Origin: Bicyclus anynana
Lineage: Eukaryota; Arthropoda; Insecta; Lepidoptera; Nymphalidae
DNA length: 64,000 bases
Direction of reading: 5' to 3'
NCBI RefSeq assembly: GCF_947172395.1
Contig: NC_069086.1
Coordinates: 18,675,572-18,739,571 of the forward strand
Shown here: positions 1 through 12,060 of the stretch, piece after piece
Layout: each line of letters opens with the position of its first letter
Position numbering within the stretch: the stretch's first letter is position 1
Position numbers and translations under genes: made by a program
The notes under the pieces: model-generated
Told to the model about the DNA's origin: nothing
Database searches by the model: none
Seen by the model: only the letters and a program-made list of their open reading frames with translations

Positions 1-383
1 CACAAAAGTCATGGGTTGTTAATTATACTTTAAATCTTTTACGAATTTTATTGAATAAAATATTTTTGATTAATGACTTTGTGTCATTCTCTGTTGGTAT
101 ACTATCTTAAATTGTATTGTTATTTAACGTCTACCGTCAATAATATATGATAAAACTAATATAATGTTAACATCTAGAATGACCTATTTACTTTATCCCT
201 ACATAGTCTGCCTACGATCTCTATGTAGAGAATGTCCTTGAGACATGACTAACTGTTCCCACGAGGTAAATTTAATATTCCTATATTTTCTAGGACTATT
301 TAGAAATTATTTGTTACAATATACACTTAGTTATGTCTAAACTAGATTTATTGCGATTGCTCTTGCAGGTTTCCACCAAAACT

Positions 384-704
384 TTTTTTTATTAATATTT
401 ACAAATTAGCCCTTGACTACAATCTCACCTGATGGTAAGTGATGATGCAGTCTAAGATGGAAGCGGGCTAACTTGCTAGGAGGAGGATGAAAATCCACAC
501 CCCTTTTGGTTTCTACACGACATCGTACCAGAACGCTAAATCGCTTGGCGGTACGTCTTTGTCGGTAGGGTGGTAACTAACCGCGGCCTCCCACCAGCCA
601 GACCTGGACCAATTAAGAAAATCCCAATCGGACCAGCCGGGGATCGAACCCAGGACCTCCGTTTTGTAAATCCGCCGCGCATGCCACTGCGACACGAAGG
701 CCGT
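384..704 (-). mobile_element. tRNA-derived SINE, family 1, copy 1
   Basis: Read on the minus strand, the element begins with a tRNA-like head carrying an A-box-like TCGCAGTGG and a B-box-like GGTTCGATCCC, and it ends in an A-rich tail that appears as the T run near 383-390. Two further copies with the same body are at 13921 and 51722. A possible 7-bp target duplication CAAAACT lies at 377-383 and 705-711. The reading frame found across it is only a shadow of the SINE. Confidence 0.85.
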
Positions 705-1065
705 CAAAACTGATATTGAAAACATAATATTTACTTAATTATGTAACTAAGGTAAAGTTGAGTTAGAAATTCGTGCTATTTGACTATAACTATTAGACTA
801 GAATTATAGGTACCTTATTATATTATAGTGCTCGATACAAATGCAAATATTATTACCCTAACCCGGCTAATTCGCACTTACTAGCATTGTAGATCTAAAT
901 CAATCCAGAAATATAATATGTATTTATCTATAATGCCTCTCTAATATAAGATACGTATCTAATATGAGTGAGACAGGCTAGAGGATTGTACTGCCTAATT
1001 AGTCCTTGTGATGATGAAATATAAACACCAAAAAACTCACGTAGGTACGAGTATTTAATAAAGAT

Positions 1066-1130
1066 CATTGGTTCGATCCCCACCAGGGCTAGTGTCGTAC
1101 CAATTCTTAACAGTCTTCATGACTAATTAA
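1066..1130 (+). mobile_element. Possible SINE fragment with tRNA-like B box
   Basis: The segment carries GGTTCGATCCCCACC, a B-box-like motif, followed by text of the type seen behind tRNA-derived SINE heads, and an A run near 1129. No A box or full tRNA fold is visible, so it is not a functional tRNA. Ends are approximate. Confidence 0.4.
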
Positions 1131-2544
1131 AAAAAATCTATATTGATTTCGATTAATTTACAGTATTACAAGTAAATTGAACTAACAAGGATACAAGATA
1201 GACTGAAGATATCTGATAATCTGTTTGTCCGTCCAAGGCAATACACAAACACTCCGTGTATCTATTTGCCCGCAGCGCTGCAGTGTTTGCCCACCACTCA
1301 CTGTTTTATTGTTTTTTGACTGCTATCTGCAACTATTGCCCGCTATCTCGAGTAGGTTGGATGACCAGGTTTTTAATGTTTGTATTACTGTGAAGTAACT
1401 TTTCCGGGACGTGTTTCGAAATGTTAACTTATTGAGTTACCTGGACATTATGTCGTATGTTACGATATACATTATCGATTGGTTCAATACAATCACTTGA
1501 TGGTAACAGACACTAGCGCGTCAAAACTCAGGCGGAGTAATGTGGCTAATCTCATTTGTTCGCTTATCAAACAACGAAAGTTATACCTAAAATTGTCTAC
1601 AATGTCGTAATGTATTCAGGAAGTCTAAAACTATACACATAAATATATCAGTGGCTCAGTGGAATAGCTTAGTTCGGATCACTTTTTTCGGTGATGTATT
1701 GTCTATATCCCGCTCTCCTAAAATACCAAGAGACCTACTGCTAAAAGTAATACAACGCTCATAATTATGTACATAATGAAGAAGGTACCTTTCAATAGAC
1801 TTGTTAGTATTTAACTATAGTTAACATAAATAGAGTTAACTACAAGTATGCTCGGTTAACTTTGTGGTGAAATTTTAAACGCTGTAAACATACGATCCGC
1901 AGCATCCATAAAATAGCTAACTGTCTACATAAATATGGCGTCTACAATTGCAAAGAAAAAGTGCGGAGATCATTGATATAATATAGTCGAAGATATTAAA
2001 AACATAAACGTTATAAGTATGGATTTTAAAATATAAGGCAAACCTTAAGAAATGCATTTTCATATAACTTTTCTTGGAAGTCCAAACATATATTTAGATA
2101 TACATATTTAGGATTTATTAAGATTCTATTTTGAACAAATTCTTAAATTTATAATTTATTTAAACTCACAAAGGATTCCTTTCACAATCAAAAATGTTTA
2201 TGAGATATGATAACGGCTGTAACAAAATATTTGTCAGGCCTACCTTACGATACATCCTACGTCGCAAATTTTCATTTTTTTGATAATACAACATTCAACA
2301 CATAAAAATGTAACTGTATCAATCTTAATCTCGCTCCTCCAATAGGGTTGGACGGAACCCGTTATATCTAGTATTTCGTATATCAGTGTCCGAATTGCAG
2401 AAAAAGACGCAAGAATGAAGTAATAACCAAACGCAACCTAACCTAAACCAAGCGGCGCCAACTTGACCGGATAGGTACTATTTATATGACAAAAAAAAAC
2501 CATACACGGCGAGTCTTCCTGTGCTAATCGTTGCCAATTACAAG

Positions 2545-2611
2545 CGTGTATGTGCTCGTGTGCGCACACACGCACACAGCTGTGTGAGTGTGGGTGTGTG
2601 CGCGCGCGCAA
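2545..2611. repeat. Alternating purine-pyrimidine tract (GT/GC rich)
   Basis: Long alternation of purine and pyrimidine including GTGTGCGCACAC and CGCGCGCGC. Such tracts can adopt Z-DNA and are unstable in length. No coding signal is seen. Confidence 0.75.
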
Positions 2612-2978
2612 CCTTGAATTCGTACATCGACTGCACTTGCCCGCGATATCTGTTCGGAAACACTGTGTATCATTTTATTTTACTTTTAAAACTTTAAAAA
2701 TATTACAAATACAAACTAAACTTTAAAAATATTAAAAAAAAAAAATTTACGTCTTTAATTCTGATTTGCTTTTTTTGTGAAAGAATGTCTATTAAACCTA
2801 TAATAATTTAGTATTTTAAATTAAAAAAAAATTAAACCTATAATAATTTTATTTTTGTAGTTTATGTTTAAATCATTTTAAGATATTATTCTACTAAGTT
2901 AAGTAGAATAATGTTTTAAAATTATTTAAAAGCATTTTCTGTAGTAGGTTATTGTTGACGGAACAAGCGGATAAGTGA

Positions 2979-3001
2979 ACTGACTGACTGACTGACTGAC
3001 T
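2979..3001. repeat. CTGA tetranucleotide microsatellite
   Basis: Five perfect CTGA units plus flanking partial units. Likely polymorphic in length. Confidence 0.9.
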
Positions 3002-6000
3002 ACTGGTAAGTGAAAACCATTACCTATAACAGAGCAACACGTCGTACAAAACGCTGCCCATCCTTGAGACAGAAATGGTTATTATAATTATGGTAGACAT
3101 GGAATGAATAGAATGGCTGTAGAGCTATGTAGATTGTTGGTGTTTTGTAAGTACCATATATAAAAAAATAAATCAAATGATGTATCCATTAGAGAAGAAA
3201 TATCATAAGTAACATTATTGCATTCAATCCAATTAGAACTTCTTATATTGAATATTTTTAATAGTATTTACATATTTAAATAGGCTAAACTTATTATAAA
3301 AATAAAATATAAGGAAATATCATTCTAATATCATAACTACAACTACAAAATTAAAATAAATTAAAATTAAAACTAATACCTAAAAATACCTATCAAAATT
3401 TGCCGCCCTTGGTAGGGTGCCCATCACGCAGGCAGCATTCCCGCGTTGAATTGCGATTGAAATTCTTAATTTTCATATTTGTATTGTTGTATATTAGTAT
3501 TCTTTTTTTTTTAATAATAATATTTACATTCCTCTCTGATCAGAAGAGATTGTGTTAGGAGTGGGTATGACAATAGTCCAGAAGTTCAGCTTTTTTACTG
3601 TAGAGCTTTTGAGCATTTTTGTCATTCTAATAAGAAGTATAACAATATTCTGATTGGAAAGGTGTTAAAACCAATATCACATTTATAATAAAATAATTTA
3701 TTTTAGATTTATTAGTAAATAATAAAAACTAATGAAAAAATGTTCGAAAAATTTAAAATGTTGTTCAATATTTCTTTAATTTGCTATAGCGATTATCCGA
3801 ACGCGCGGATCTATAACACCTATGTGCCTAATCAGCCATCTCTTTTCCTCTCCATAATATCGACATACATCTGACTAGCTCATACGCGGATAAATTGGCG
3901 CAAAGGAAGAGAGATTGATGATCTAAGCGCGGATCGATCGATCCTTAAACTTTGTTTTGTGTTTCTTTGCTTTTGTCCAGTTGCTACTTTAGGTTCCGTT
4001 GGTCATCGCCGGTTTTTTGTTGAAAAATTTCGTTTTATTTTTATTTTTTATCAAACTCCATAACAGGAATTGCGCGTTTTAAAACACCAGTTAATAAAAT
4101 ATTAACTATTTTATTGCGATTTCACGTACAATTGTAGTGTTTCGTAGTATCAAAATGTAGTATGAGTATTTTCTGAGTTAGCAGTTTATCTTTTAACGAC
4201 GAATTGCTTAAAAGGGTCTTTTTGTTGAGTCTGGGTTATTTTACTGAAATAACGTATACAAATACCCTAATGACTGAGAATAAATAACGAAATCTAATAT
4301 GAATCAATGAAATCTAATATGAATGTTTATGAGTAAATGAAGAGGCAACCGAGCCCGTGACGTACCTAAAAATAACCTTAATTAGTCACGAGCAAAAAGT
4401 GCATTTAAAGAACCTTGTTTATTAATACGCAAAAAAAGAAATAATTTATGAGCCCATTCTGCACTGATAAAATATGTTTTCATAACACACAAGTTAACAA
4501 ATATTTTGAAGGTGATTTTCCTGTGTAGGAAGATTACATAGGACGTGTAAGTACGCGAGTTCGATGCCCGCGCAGCGATAGCATTTGACCCCTGATAGCG
4601 ATAGCCCGCCTATCCGATGTTAAACAGTACATCTTAGATTCAACATAGTTATTATTAGCTATACTTACTTTGACATCCATCTACTAGTCAAGATTAAAAA
4701 GTGACAAAAATAAAAAAAAATGTTCATCATTTTGAATTTTAACATATGACTTTACTGTATTCCTTACTACAAACTTGCTCACAAATTAATGCTAATTTAA
4801 ATTGCTTAGTTTAAATTTGCCACCTGGAGATTGCGATTAATAAACATTGTAAATATAAAACACGAAAATTAAATAAATTGTTTTTGCCTTCTTCATAAAC
4901 AAAAAAAACTTTAATTTAATTATCATTTGTAGGCTGATTTTGATGAAACTCTACATTAATATTTATCTAAGAAAAAAGCCTAGCCTTTCTTGCAGTCGGG
5001 TAATTTTTTTGTAATCATACGAAATCAGAAGCTTGTACTAGTACAACGACAAAAGTACCTACTTTATATTCTTTTTCGCTGGACAAGTTTGACCATGCAT
5101 TTTCTTATCACCAACACCAGAATTGTGAACAACATTTTTTTTATATATTCACATGTCTGTACACGTGCAGTTATCTCTTCATTGGCTACACATGTGTACA
5201 TTACAAACAACAACATAATATTATAATTATAGTAATAGGCAATAATGATAAGTCACCTACTTAGTAATAGTTACAAGTAAATATTACGCAAATCCTAGTG
5301 ATAGCGCAAGGTCGTGCACATTAGGTCAATCGTGATCCCTTGTTTACACCACTTGACAAAGCGCTCGCTGAAAACAACCTAAAATTATCTCCGCAGGCCA
5401 AATAAACACTGACATTGATTCTACATTCTACCCTGTTAAAAACCGAAGTCGCACGACCTCTACGTTTGTACGTTTTCCTCCTCTCTACTCTAAAATTACA
5501 CGCCAGTGGGGGGCGGGGAAGGTCAGCTAACGCTGGCTATGTTAGTATGTCACGTGGTCGCCGCGCGCGCAACTTTATTTGTAAAGTCTAAAGGAGGTCA
5601 ATGCCCCGCGTTAGATAAAAAAAACATACAAATTTATTTACGTGATCTGTTACGCAAATTGCGTTTCTAGATTGTCACTCGGTTCCGGTTTAAAATAGGT
5701 ATTTGATACCACTTCAACGTTTAACTTTAACTACCAGCATAGGGTAAGTCTCACGACAAATAAATCTCATGTTTACACTGTGTGCATCTATCTGAACGTA
5801 TTTAAACAAAAATCGCGTAAATGATCAAAACAATAAAAATTTAATATATATGTATTTTTTCCTTTAATTGTCTTGTTTAATTTTTTTTTATTGTATTTTA
5901 TTCGTTATTTTTATGACATTTTTACATTGATCTACTTTAAATCGTTGATGAAGCTAAAATGGAACTAAATTCAATAAACTCCATTCAGATGGACTACAAG

Positions 6001-7111
6001 CAATATAGTTTTTGTAAGTTATTTATGGGCAAATAATATAAGTTTTTCTAATAATGTAGAAGTAAATAAACATTGTAAATATTACTTAAGTGGCATTCGG
6101 TTAATATGGTAGTAGGTAGGGACAAGTTATTTTCTTGCATCGAATATAACGTAACGTAACGTTTGATTCAACGCTGAAAAATACAAGACATAAAGTTCAT
6201 TAGTTTTTGACTTACTTTGCATGTAATCCAAAAAAAAATCAAATGCATCGTTTTGTGGTCTGTATTACTGATTGTTGTTGTTATCTCATACACAACTATT
6301 AATACACAGAATAAATTCAGGTATGTATTATATACAATTTCCGCATACGTGCACTATTTTGAATAATTCGACTTTGAGTTCAAAAAAAGTAGGAAGTGGA
6401 TTGTACTCAACTAGTTGTTTTTTAACTAAACGTCGTGGTCGAGTCATCGCTTCCGCGTACGTGCTCTAGTTTCGGTATTTTTACGTGATAACGGTGCACT
6501 ATATAGATAAGGACGTACCTGCAGTGGGTACTGTCGTATCGACAACTAATAGTTTGGTCTCAGATGTTTTTAACTGTTTATTAAGAGTGAATATCCTAGT
6601 CTATTCACCCTCCAGTTATTTTTTAAATCTCTTAGTTAAATAGATACTAATAATAATCAAAATATATGTATAAAAGTAATGACCATAAAACTATACCGTA
6701 TACATAGCTTACCGCTGTAGTCGATAAAGAACTCCGAGGAAGCTATGTGTCTTGAAAATTAATATATGTACGTGGTTTAATCAACAACTTATTCGATAAA
6801 TCAAACATTCAGCCATTCATGCCTGCCTAATTATGTTTTATAGCCAACTCTTATTTTAGTTTCTTTTCCTGTCGAACGTAAGTTATTTTAATATTTACAA
6901 CAATAATTGTTGTCGCGGTGTGTCATTGCATAACAAGAAGAATGTATTCGGTAAATGGAGATCTCAGATGACTCAAACAAAAACTAGGTCACAACGAAAA
7001 TATTTCTCGCTGATACTGCGGCATTAACCAGAAATTAAATAGAATATTTTCCTCGCATCAATTTTCTACATCCAACAGTCACGCTCCGACATCAAAGTAA
7101 CGAGTTCGCAT

Positions 7112-7146
7112 TATATATTACGTTTAATAGATAGACGGCTCTCAGT
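7112..7146 (+). promoter_or_regulatory. TATA box and initiator of the E74 exon 1 promoter
   Basis: TATATAT begins at 7112 and an arthropod-type initiator TCAGT lies at 7142-7146 with its A at 7144, so the TATA box starts 32 bases upstream of the putative +1, close to the spacing usual for such promoters. Base composition changes at this point from AT-rich to strongly GC-rich, and no ATG occurs on the plus strand from 7144 to 7446. These observations together support a start of transcription at about 7144; no transcript data were available. Confidence 0.72.
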
Positions 7147-7446
7147 GAAAACCTGTCTGGCAACTCGGGAAATTAAGGAAAGCTCCGACGAAAGTGGAAA
7201 AAGCTCCCCGCACACAGACGCGCGCACGCACACAGCGGCGCGGCGTCGGCACGCGGCCGTGTGCGTCCGCAGACACACACACGGGGCGCGATACGAAAAC
7301 GAAAGTGTCCGAGCGGCGCCGAGCGCGGCCGAGGCGAGCTCACCGAGTCAGTGGAACTCGTCGCCAGAAACTGGGACATCAGTCCGCAATTGAACGCGAA
7401 CGTCGGCGGACGCGCCGCGCTGTGCCCGCACGACTCATTACGCCGT

Positions 7447-7455
7447 ATGACATAA
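7447..7455 (+). other. Upstream ORF 1 (Met-Thr-stop)
   Basis: The first ATG of the predicted leader opens a two-codon frame, ATG ACA TAA. A frame this short allows ribosomes to terminate at once and possibly reinitiate downstream. Role in E74 translation is inferred only. Confidence 0.5.
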
Positions 7456-7473
7456 CTGGAACCGCTCGTGATT

Positions 7474-7488
7474 ATGGTGTCAGTGTGA
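7474..7488 (+). other. Upstream ORF 2 (Met-Val-Ser-Val-stop)
   Basis: The second leader ATG opens a four-codon frame ending in TGA ten bases before the main ATG at 7499. The short gap would make reinitiation at the main start inefficient, so the pair could restrain synthesis of the protein. Inference from position only. Confidence 0.5.
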
Positions 7489-7498
7489 ATAGCTAACG

Positions 7499-7883
7499 AT
7501 GATGGCAGTGGAGGCCCGCCCGGCGAGCGCGGGGCCGGACGCGCGCCGCTCGCCGCTCTGCGACCGCCGCGCGCTCAGCGCCGACTCCGAGCCGCGCACC
7601 CTGGCCGCCAGGAAGGCCTACCCGGACGGCGCGGAAGACGACGCTCCCCTGGACTTGTCAGTGCACTCGCGGAAAGAGATCACAGTGCGGGAGTTCGCGC
7701 GCCATTCTTTCGCGGACCCGGTGGACTATGTGCGAGCGCAAGCGATCCTCAAGCAGTCGCGCGACTACCTGGCGGCCGGCCGGGACTCGGGCACCGACTC
7801 CGACGACTCCGCCGGCCGGCTCAGCCCCGGCGAGGACCCCATCTACGGCAAGGCGTACAAGAAATCCCTCATCAAGCGATACA
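7499..7883 (+). CDS. Eip74EF: E74 ETS transcription factor, coding exon 1 (isoform-specific N-terminus)
   Basis: First coding exon of the ecdysone-induced ETS-family transcription factor E74, a nuclear regulator of the moulting and metamorphosis cascade. It encodes residues 1-128 plus one base of codon 129. An in-frame TAG at 7490 fixes the start to the double ATG at 7499/7502, both with A at -3. The product is rich in Ala, Arg, Asp and Ser; PLDLS at residues 50-54 is a textbook CtBP co-repressor docking motif. It is followed by a better-ordered looking stretch (DPVDYVRAQAILKQSRDYL, about 73-91), an acidic serine-rich part (about 97-113) and a basic end (KKSLIKRY). The donor is A|GTAAGT. Identity as E74 comes from exons 2 and 3, which join in frame. 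This N-terminus does not resemble the Drosophila E74A start, so an E74B-type isoform is inferred. An unrelated gene ending in this intron is unlikely but not excluded. Confidence 0.85.
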
Positions 7884-8525
7884 GTAAGTCACTTTGCATT
7901 TGCAGACTACGACTCTGGCCGAATCAGACCAGGACGCCGACGAACTCTAGCTGAAACTATGACTCGTGCAAACGTACCTACACTCCTTAGAGTTCCGTCA
8001 CCGGTGCCGAGTACTAAAACATTCAGCGTTCAAGCTATCTTCAGAAAGTTCACTTTCAGCATCGAGAAACGTCCGAATAGGTTCGTCCCATTTTTTCGCC
8101 GATGGAATGTTATGATAACTTATTTACGCGTCGAGCGGAAACTTTATTTATAATGGCGTATGACCTAATTGCATTCGGTGGAATTCCGCGTTCTTTTGTA
8201 AATCGTGTCACTCGCTGCGTAACCGCACTGGATCACCACCTGTGATGACATGGACGTGACAGCCGTCGATACCACTCATAAACTGAATGAAATGATATGA
8301 AAAATCAGTTTGCGCTATTACGTCAAACTCAAAAACGCATATCTCAAAAGTACCTAAATTATTTTAAAGGTTCCAAATTTTTTGGTTCAGTTAAAAATCT
8401 TATTGGAATTTTGTTCGCATAAAAAATGTCATACACAATATCCCTACAGTTTTGTGTAAAAACTAAAAAAGCAAGATGGACGGTCGTAGTTCAGTGAAAT
8501 GGGAAATTTTGAAAAATTCAAAGCT

Positions 8526-8544
8526 GCTACGCGCGTAGCGCTAC
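8526..8544. repeat. Overlapping perfect palindromes in GC-rich spot
   Basis: GCTACGCGCGTAGC (8526-8539) and GTAGCGCTAC (8535-8544) overlap, followed by further CTAC/GTAG words up to about 8570. It stands out against AT-rich surroundings 640 bases after exon 1. It may be a remnant of a repeat or a protein-binding cluster. Confidence 0.6.
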
Positions 8545-10319
8545 GTCCACTAGCTACGGCTGCTACAGCGTTAAAAATGTAACAGCTTGTTTATGTAAAT
8601 GTACATAATCGTTAACTGTATACTTATTTGTATGAATACATTATGTTTCTATTATTTAACTTTAATTAATAAATTTATTATCATGTAATATTTAATAGTT
8701 TTTGAAATCTGTATCGCTATTAATTTTGGGCTATATTACAAGACATATATATTTTTATACGTCTTTTTTATCTAACAATGTAATAGTAATAAAAACACAC
8801 CAGTTGTTTTAGTTTAATTTATCGCTCACTTGTTATTACAAAATTACAAAACTCTAAATCCTAAATGAACTTGCACATAAAATAGTTAATCAAGAACCTC
8901 TTTTTCGGAAATCCTTTTGATCTATTTTATTATGTAAATTCAATTTTAAATATCTACTTCAGAGATTGATATGAAATACTCGAATCTACAAAAACAATAA
9001 GTTCCGTTAAATGCGCATTTTATACTAATTGGAAAAACCGTAAGGAAGATAAATATTAGCATACACGGAAAAATAATTAACTACGTCTTTCTACCTATTT
9101 TCCTTGCTCGTAGACAGTCATTAGGCACACTGAGTGTATAATTAAAAACTAAAACTTATGTTATATTACCTAAAACTTTCATTGAAAAATTTGCGCTATT
9201 TAGCACTTCAGATTACATATTACGATTTAAAACTCTATAAAGATAATGTTTAAATAATAATATCTGAGATTTATGTCATAAGGTGCTCTCCAGATCATTA
9301 CAAAATTCCATATGTCTTGAAAATAAAAAGAAAAACCAAACCTAAGATTTCATTTAGTGACCTCTTAATTCGAGCCAAACAATTTAAGTATGTAATCAAT
9401 CAATAAAAAGCTGCGTTATTTGCGAGTTTCATAGGCTATATTATATCTTACTTTCCCTACGAGAACTACGCGGATAAGAGTATTTAAAGTTTCTTATAAT
9501 TTCCTTTTAATTCAATTTAACTAAATAAATTACCTAATCGTCGGTTCTACTGTAGTATTTACAATAAACCATCAAATTATATTGAACTTAATTATTATAT
9601 TTGTTTAACATATAATTCATATTTATATTTCTGCTATTTATGCTGTTATTATGCATTAAATTATAATCAAAAATGTTTTTATTGGTCTTTAAATTGAAAT
9701 GCATTGTCTAATAGACATTTTGTTTAAATGTGAATAATAAGTTACCGGTTTATTTAATGTTGAGGGTTTTTATCTCCTAACATCTCTCCATCATCTTCCA
9801 TTAAATAATTTTAAATTACTATATGTGATATACTTAAACAGACATTATTAGTTAAGCTGAAACACACAAAGGCGTGTAATTTTTGGCATTATTTTTTTTA
9901 AAAATTGTATTAGCTTTAGTTTAAAATTATGGCAACTTAAAACTAAAGCTCCATCTGAAAGCCTCAAATAAATGTTTCGAACAAATATATAATAAAACTT
10001 AGCATATTTAATGTAAAATTAGCAAAATATGTTTATATATTACCCGGCATATGTCGTTGACCTGTATGTATGTTAGGGCAAGTTGCTTCGTAGGCGGAAA
10101 CTTTCGAAACAAGAAATATGCACAACATATTATATGCATTCAATGCACTTTGTTCATAGCTGTCATATTTTTGTACATACGAGTACTTACGTGTGACTTA
10201 CAGATTAGATGACGTTACCCAAACTGTAGGTTTACTCTTGGTCAATGTCTACAGAAAATGCTGATAGTATAAAACAAATCCTAAAAAAAATCATTAGAAG
10301 GCTCAGTCACTCAGCGGGC

Positions 10320-10592
10320 GTTTGGTGAATTATGTTTGGAGTTTCTTTGCGTGATCGAATTAGAAATGAGGAGGTCAGAAGAACCATTATCACTGACATA
10401 GCTCGCAAAGCTGAAGTGGCAAAGGGCAGACCAAATATATAGTTCAAAGAGCCAATAAACGAGCCAAGACAAGAAAGCGCAGTGTTGGTCGTCCCCCCAT
10501 CTTCCCCTACTAGGTAGACGGAGGACATCCAACGGGTTGCAGGGATCGAACAGAACGCCAGCATCGGCGGTTGTTAGTGATGATGATGATGA
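10320..10592 (+). mobile_element. Decayed LINE 3' end (RTE-like reverse transcriptase C-terminus)
   Basis: From 10332 the plus strand reads MFGVSLRDRIRNEEVRR and continues to a stop near 10440; a second frame further on contains TEDIQRVAG, matching the end of lepidopteran endonuclease/reverse transcriptase polyproteins of RTE-like LINEs. The element then ends in a GATGATGATG tail, as these elements do. Stops and frame changes show that it is dead. Two other tails of the same kind lie at 30715 and 40750. Confidence 0.75.
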
Positions 10593-11269
10593 AATAAGGG
10601 TTCCGTTTTTGTACTACGTACATTCAGAACCCTAAAAATAAATATTTCTTTACTGATAGTCAACGGAAGAAACATTTGGTCTATGTGATCTTGACTGGAA
10701 AGCCGTCCTCTACAACCCGTCACACCGAAGTACTGCAATACTGACGCTCGGTTGTAAATACAACTATGACAGTACTTCCCCGATTGTACTGTATTACAAC
10801 GAGCCCTACAACTTTTGTCCATTGTTACGACAGATTATCGTGAACTATTATTGCATAACACGTGGATATAAAATATTGATGATATGAGTTATAAATAAAA
10901 TGAGGAAGGAAAACTGCAAATGCGCAATTGATATCGAATACGTGAGAAATGCAATTAATTATACATAACATATATACATATATATGTATATGTTACATTG
11001 ATTATATACGAGGAACATAATATTATAAATCATTTATCAACGCGCGTGTATATATTAATGCCAGTGTGTTAAGTAGTCATTGTTTCATTATATCTGATTC
11101 TATTTTATTTCATGACCTTTCTGGTCACGCTGGCCTCTTAAGGTACCGAATTCGATTCCTTACTATGGTTATTTTGTCAATATATAGTTATCGAATAGCT
11201 CATGCTTGAGCTGTCTCAAATGTGCTGTGGTTGATACACAGCTGTCTAACACAACAAAAAAATAGTAAG

Positions 11270-11452
11270 TTATTTATCGTACTGACACGTTGGAGCTGTG
11301 TGGTGGGTCAAAGCTTCAAACTACTCCAATTATTAGAAGGCCAGTAACGTTTAATTTTTTGCTGGATGAATGTTTAATTTATCGGGAATCGAACACTGTA
11401 CTTCCCTTATAAAGGTCTGTTAAACCACTGCACGGAAGAGGTTATATTTATG
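11270..11452 (-). mobile_element. Probable tRNA-derived SINE fragment
   Basis: On the minus strand the right end reads as a tRNA-like head with TGCAGTGGTTTAAC and GTTCGATTCCC, resembling A and B boxes. A poly-A-like end may be the A run near 11255-11262. The body has no second copy that I recognise in the window, so boundaries are approximate. Confidence 0.45.
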
Positions 11453-11941
11453 CTCGCTCACAGAAACAAGTAACAATTATATTATTAAACCAACAATACT
11501 GATTCAATTATTTTATCAACCGTCAGCGAATCATCGCGAATGCCGCATCATCGTTTCGCGGTATTGCGGGTTCGATGCCCGCGTCGCTTCCGAGTATGGA
11601 CAGACCGATTGGACACGATCTGCGTTATTAGTTATAACATATCGAATTACTATGCACTTTCGGTTCTGTTACATGCCATTTGCGTTTATTACATTAGTTG
11701 TATATGTGCGGAGTATGCTTACTAAAGAGGTTGCTGGTCTACCGTATTTGGTAATGGTACATATATTGGTATGTGAACAGATTGGATGCTTATCTGCCCG
11801 GTGTTCTGATACAGCAAAATGCTGAGTGGAGGTCCTTTTAAAATCATATCACACTAGTTGTATGTACTACTTATTTTAATTACCTATTGTGTTTTTCTTT
11901 CATCTGTGAGATTTGGAGATGAAAATAAAGTTTATTTAAAA

Positions 11942-12060
11942 TAGCTGACGCCACGCGGTTTCACCCGTGTGGTTCCTGTTCCCGTAAGAATACGGGGATA
12001 TATAGCTTTTCTCGATATATGGGCTATCTAACACTGAAATGTCTACTGTCTTTAAGTTGA
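11942..12060 (-). mobile_element. Helitron-like fragment, 3' half
   Basis: The minus strand matches the body and end of the Helitrons listed at 36957 and 39808, including the CGGGAACAGGAACC-like block and the end CGTCAGCTA. The left-hand (5') part of the element is missing. Non-autonomous. Confidence 0.6.

Larger units (their letters stand above)
1..7111. other. Upstream non-coding region of the E74 unit
   Basis: No open reading frame here looks like a gene: all are short, AT-rich and without recognisable domains. The region holds one complete SINE in reverse orientation near 384-704, a SINE fragment near 1066, an alternating purine-pyrimidine tract near 2545 and a CTGA microsatellite near 2980. 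It may be either intergenic or an intron of a longer E74 isoform that starts further left; the sequence does not decide. A near-match to an ecdysone response element lies at 5595. Confidence 0.6.
7144..7498 (+). other. 5' untranslated leader of E74 exon 1
   Basis: About 355 bases, GC-rich, between the predicted start of transcription and the first coding ATG. It has no ATG for its first 303 bases, then two tiny upstream ORFs. A TAG stop in frame with the main reading frame at 7490-7492 shows that translation of the long frame cannot begin further upstream. The several overlapping open frames in this leader are by-products of its GC content. Confidence 0.7.

Noticed and set aside
7728..8153. 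141-residue frame overlapping exon 1
   Set aside because: Shadow frame of the GC-rich exon in another phase, then intron sequence.
11553..11592. tRNA-like GCGGGTTCGATGCCCGC
   Set aside because: Only a T-arm-like stem; no acceptor, D or anticodon arm can be drawn around it. Probably a SINE relic.
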